Of a stretch of 64,000 nucleotides of DNA, positions 62,393 to 64,000 are shown piece by piece. Source of the stretch: Planctomycetaceae bacterium (GTDB lineage: Bacteria > Planctomycetota > Planctomycetia > Pirellulales > Thermoguttaceae); the NCBI GenBank assembly GCA_004556055.1, contig SFIW01000002.1:31186-95185 (forward strand), given 5' to 3'. Under the pieces are notes generated by a model that searched no databases, was not told where the DNA came from, and saw only the letters and a list, made by a program, of their open reading frames with translations. Both the position numbers and the translations under genes were made by a program. Each line of letters begins with the position of its first letter. Within the stretch, counting starts at the first letter, position 1.

Positions 62393-62892
62393 GCGTTGAG
62401 ATTCTTTGGTTTTTCGTAGATCGGAGTGGGGAGGAGGTGTAGGGCGCGATGAAAGCCGTTGACTTCGACGACGATCGGGGCGGCGCCGGGGACGTCGAAG
62501 GCGATTTCGCGCTTCTGGGCGTCGATCTCGGGGACGATTCCGAGGGAGAGGGGTCGGACGACGACGTCGTCGAGGTTAGCGACGTCGCCGCGCTTGACGG
62601 TAACGACGACGCGGTTCGACTTCTCGTTCGTCTGCCACGTCGCGAAGCCGGAGAGTTCCGTTTGATCGAGAGAACGCTGGTAGCCGGGCCAAATTCGGTT
62701 GAACGGCTGAGCGCTGACGCGGCAACGCCACACGGGGGCTTCGAGGCCGTCGACGGTTACGGCGTAATCGTCGCAGAGGGGTTCGCCTTGCGGGACGGTC
62801 GGCGTTATGACGTCGGACGCCGTCGCGAAAAGAGCGTTGACAAGAAGAATAAGGGACGCGGCGAGGGGGGCGAATAGATTTGACATGCGCAT
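62299..62892 (-). pseudogene. N-terminal part of the frameshifted GH28-like protein
   Basis: The start at 62892 has a strong GGAGGAG seven bases upstream and gives a good signal peptide (MRMSNLFAPLAASLILLVNA, cut near ATASD). It continues through the N-terminal domain to LPTPIYEKPKNLNAP. There the protein should continue with about 13 residues seen in the paralogue at 59911 (YLRYYGPGTHEIGD region) and then the beta-helix. Instead the frame runs into Arg-rich nonsense (HRRQKRRRN) and stops at 62299. The break is near 62381-62400, consistent with a small deletion that also changed the frame. Confidence 0.72.
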
Positions 62893-62970
62893 TGAGCTTC
62901 TCCTCCATGACGCAAGAAGGCAAATGTGGGTATGCGAGTCGATTCTTTCATAAAGTATAAAGAAAAAGGG

Positions 62971-63003
62971 AAGCCGACGCAACGATCGCCGCGTCGGCTT
63001 TTT
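62971..63003 (-). terminator. Hairpin between GH28-like paralogues
   Basis: Perfect 10-bp stem AAGCCGACGC/GCGTCGGCTT (62971-62980 with 62991-63000), ten-base loop. On the - strand it is followed by CCCTTTTTC, ending the paralogue at 63046. Confidence 0.7.
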
Positions 63004-63045
63004 CGCGTTAAGGGGAAATCAAAAGAAAAGGGAGTCGAGAGAAGG

Positions 63046-64000
63046 TCACTTGATTTCGACGTCGGAGACGAATTCGTTTCGCACGACGGGGAGGAGCCCG
63101 TTCTCGGCGGTAAACTTCTGATCCCCGACGAGGACGTTTTCAAGGGTCACGTTCTTGACGTTATGTTCGGGATCGAGTCCGAGGAAGACGAAACGAGGTT
63201 TGCGTTCTCCTAAGACGCGGATATTTTCGAATCGGACGCCGTCGACGGTTCCGTTCTCGCCGTCGACGGAATAGAACGTCTTGTTGACGATAACGAAGCC
63301 CAGATCGGGGCAAAAGTCCGGATTCGCGTCGGGATCATAGACTTGATCGTCGGAATTCTGATAGATCGGGGTGGGAATTTTGGCGTCGAATTCGACGCGG
63401 ATATCGGAGAAGAGGACGTCGGAGATTTTAGCGCGGTCGCCGTGCTGAATATCCATGGCGATGTGCGTGTTTCGAATTATGTCGGAGTTTTCGAAGCGGA
63501 TATTCTTCATCTCGGGGGCGGAGGTTTCGGCGCCGATTTCCATGGCGCGGCCCCAGTCGCACCAGATCACGTTGTTGCGGAAGAGGAGGTTTTCGGCGTT
63601 GAGGGTGGATTTTCCGAGCCCTTTAACGACGAGGGAGTCGTCGTAGGTGCGCAAGAAGCAATTCTCGACGACGGCGTTCTTCGTATTGCACAGATCGATA
63701 CCGTCGGCGTTGTAGCGCCAGAATCCGATAAGGCGCGTGTTGCGGATCGTCAGACCGTCGCAGCGCGCGCACGTCGTCGCCCAGACGTCGGGGTCGCGCT
63801 GGATGATCCCGTCGATCGTGATATTTTTGCAGCCGATAAAGCGGAAGAGCCCGTTGAGTTTCCCGCGTTCGAAGGGCGCCGCGTCGAGAATACCGGGCCC
63901 AGAGATCGTCACGTTCTCAACGTTCTTCCCGTGAATCCCCCCGTAGACGACGGCTCCCGCGTCGATAAAGATTTCGTCGCCGCTTTTGACGTCGATGCGT
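63046..64000 (-). CDS. GH28-like beta-helix protein, C-terminal part (cut by window edge)
   Basis: The frame is open to the right edge, so only about 318 C-terminal residues are seen and the start lies outside. The visible part begins with RIDVKSGDEIFIDAGAVVYGG and runs through rungs such as ISGPGILDAAPFERGKLNGLF, GIDLCNTKNAVVENCF and RFVFLGLDPEHNVKN. It is about 80% identical to the broken paralogue at 61377-62294, with a near-identical DNA stretch near the junction. Probably a secreted polysaccharide lyase or hydrolase of the GH28-like beta-helix group. Confidence 0.78.
   Translation of the reverse strand, partial: RIDVKSGDEIFIDAGAVVYGGIHGKNVENVTISGPGILDAAPFERGKLNGLFRFIGCKNITIDGIIQRDPDVWATTCARCDGLTIRNTRLIGFWRYNADGIDLCNTKNAVVENCFLRTYDDSLVVKGLGKSTLNAENLLFRNNVIWCDWGRAMEIGAETSAPEMKNIRFENSDIIRNTHIAMDIQHGDRAKISDVLFSDIRVEFDAKIPTPIYQNSDDQVYDPDANPDFCPDLGFVIVNKTFYSVDGENGTVDGVRFENIRVLGERKPRFVFLGLDPEHNVKNVTLENVLVGDQKFTAENGLLPVVRNEFVSDVEIK

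Overview
The window looks like a chromosomal segment of a planctomycete, possibly a Pirellulales-type relative. The evidence is the family mix: a giant exported protein with an N-terminal LE-R-x-LLSA motif, a hydrazine-synthase-alpha-like cytochrome fused to a sulfatase-modifying-factor fold, DUF1207 and DUF1080 proteins, an ExbB/MotA channel with a very large ExbD-like partner, and a ThiD2-ThiE fusion. Assignment is by gene content only. No rRNA, CRISPR array, prophage or insertion sequence was seen.

Layout. 1-353: end of hisF. 482-5176: a four-gene + strand cluster of a canonical PilT-type ATPase, a membrane-anchored GspE/PilB-like ATPase with eroded catalytic motifs, and two membrane proteins; it ends in a perfect hairpin. 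5279-9774: DinG-type helicase, MiaB and a methyltransferase. 9779-16760 (- strand): a 1813-residue DUF4011/helicase/Vsr-like nuclease/DUF3320 protein and a pyrophosphate-type phosphofructokinase. 16761-17609: AT-rich and non-coding. 17610-33209: one 5199-codon gene for a cell-surface protein with two protease-like domains that both lack their catalytic residues, followed by nine beta-helix modules.

33210-37074 is gene-poor. It holds queG, a small membrane-anchored protein, a tRNA-Gln(CUG) unit, a start-stop/lipoprotein-signal relic, a compact transcription unit for a 19-residue peptide, and a small exported protein. 37075-39929: queD, a DUF1667 protein, archaeal-type phosphoglycerate mutase and a DUF1080 protein. 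39992-44051: ndk, a duplicated parvulin-type chaperone and a transglutaminase-like protein. 44431-47558: alpha/beta hydrolase, topoisomerase VI subunit B without its A subunit, and tRNA-Gln(UUG). 47699-51691: the HzsA-related diheme protein. 51877-64000 is a - strand block: a hypothetical gene, the channel pair, DUF1207, ThiD2-ThiE, and three pectinase-like beta-helix paralogues. One paralogue is frameshifted and one is cut by the window edge.

Intrinsic terminators are abundant and sigma70-like promoters (TTGACx-N16-18-TATAAT) are recognisable, so transcription units can be drawn fairly well. The most unusual items are the double pseudo-protease giant protein, the topoisomerase VI B subunit with a duplicated H2TH-like segment, the internally duplicated Hhe-like defence candidate, and the 19-codon transcription unit.
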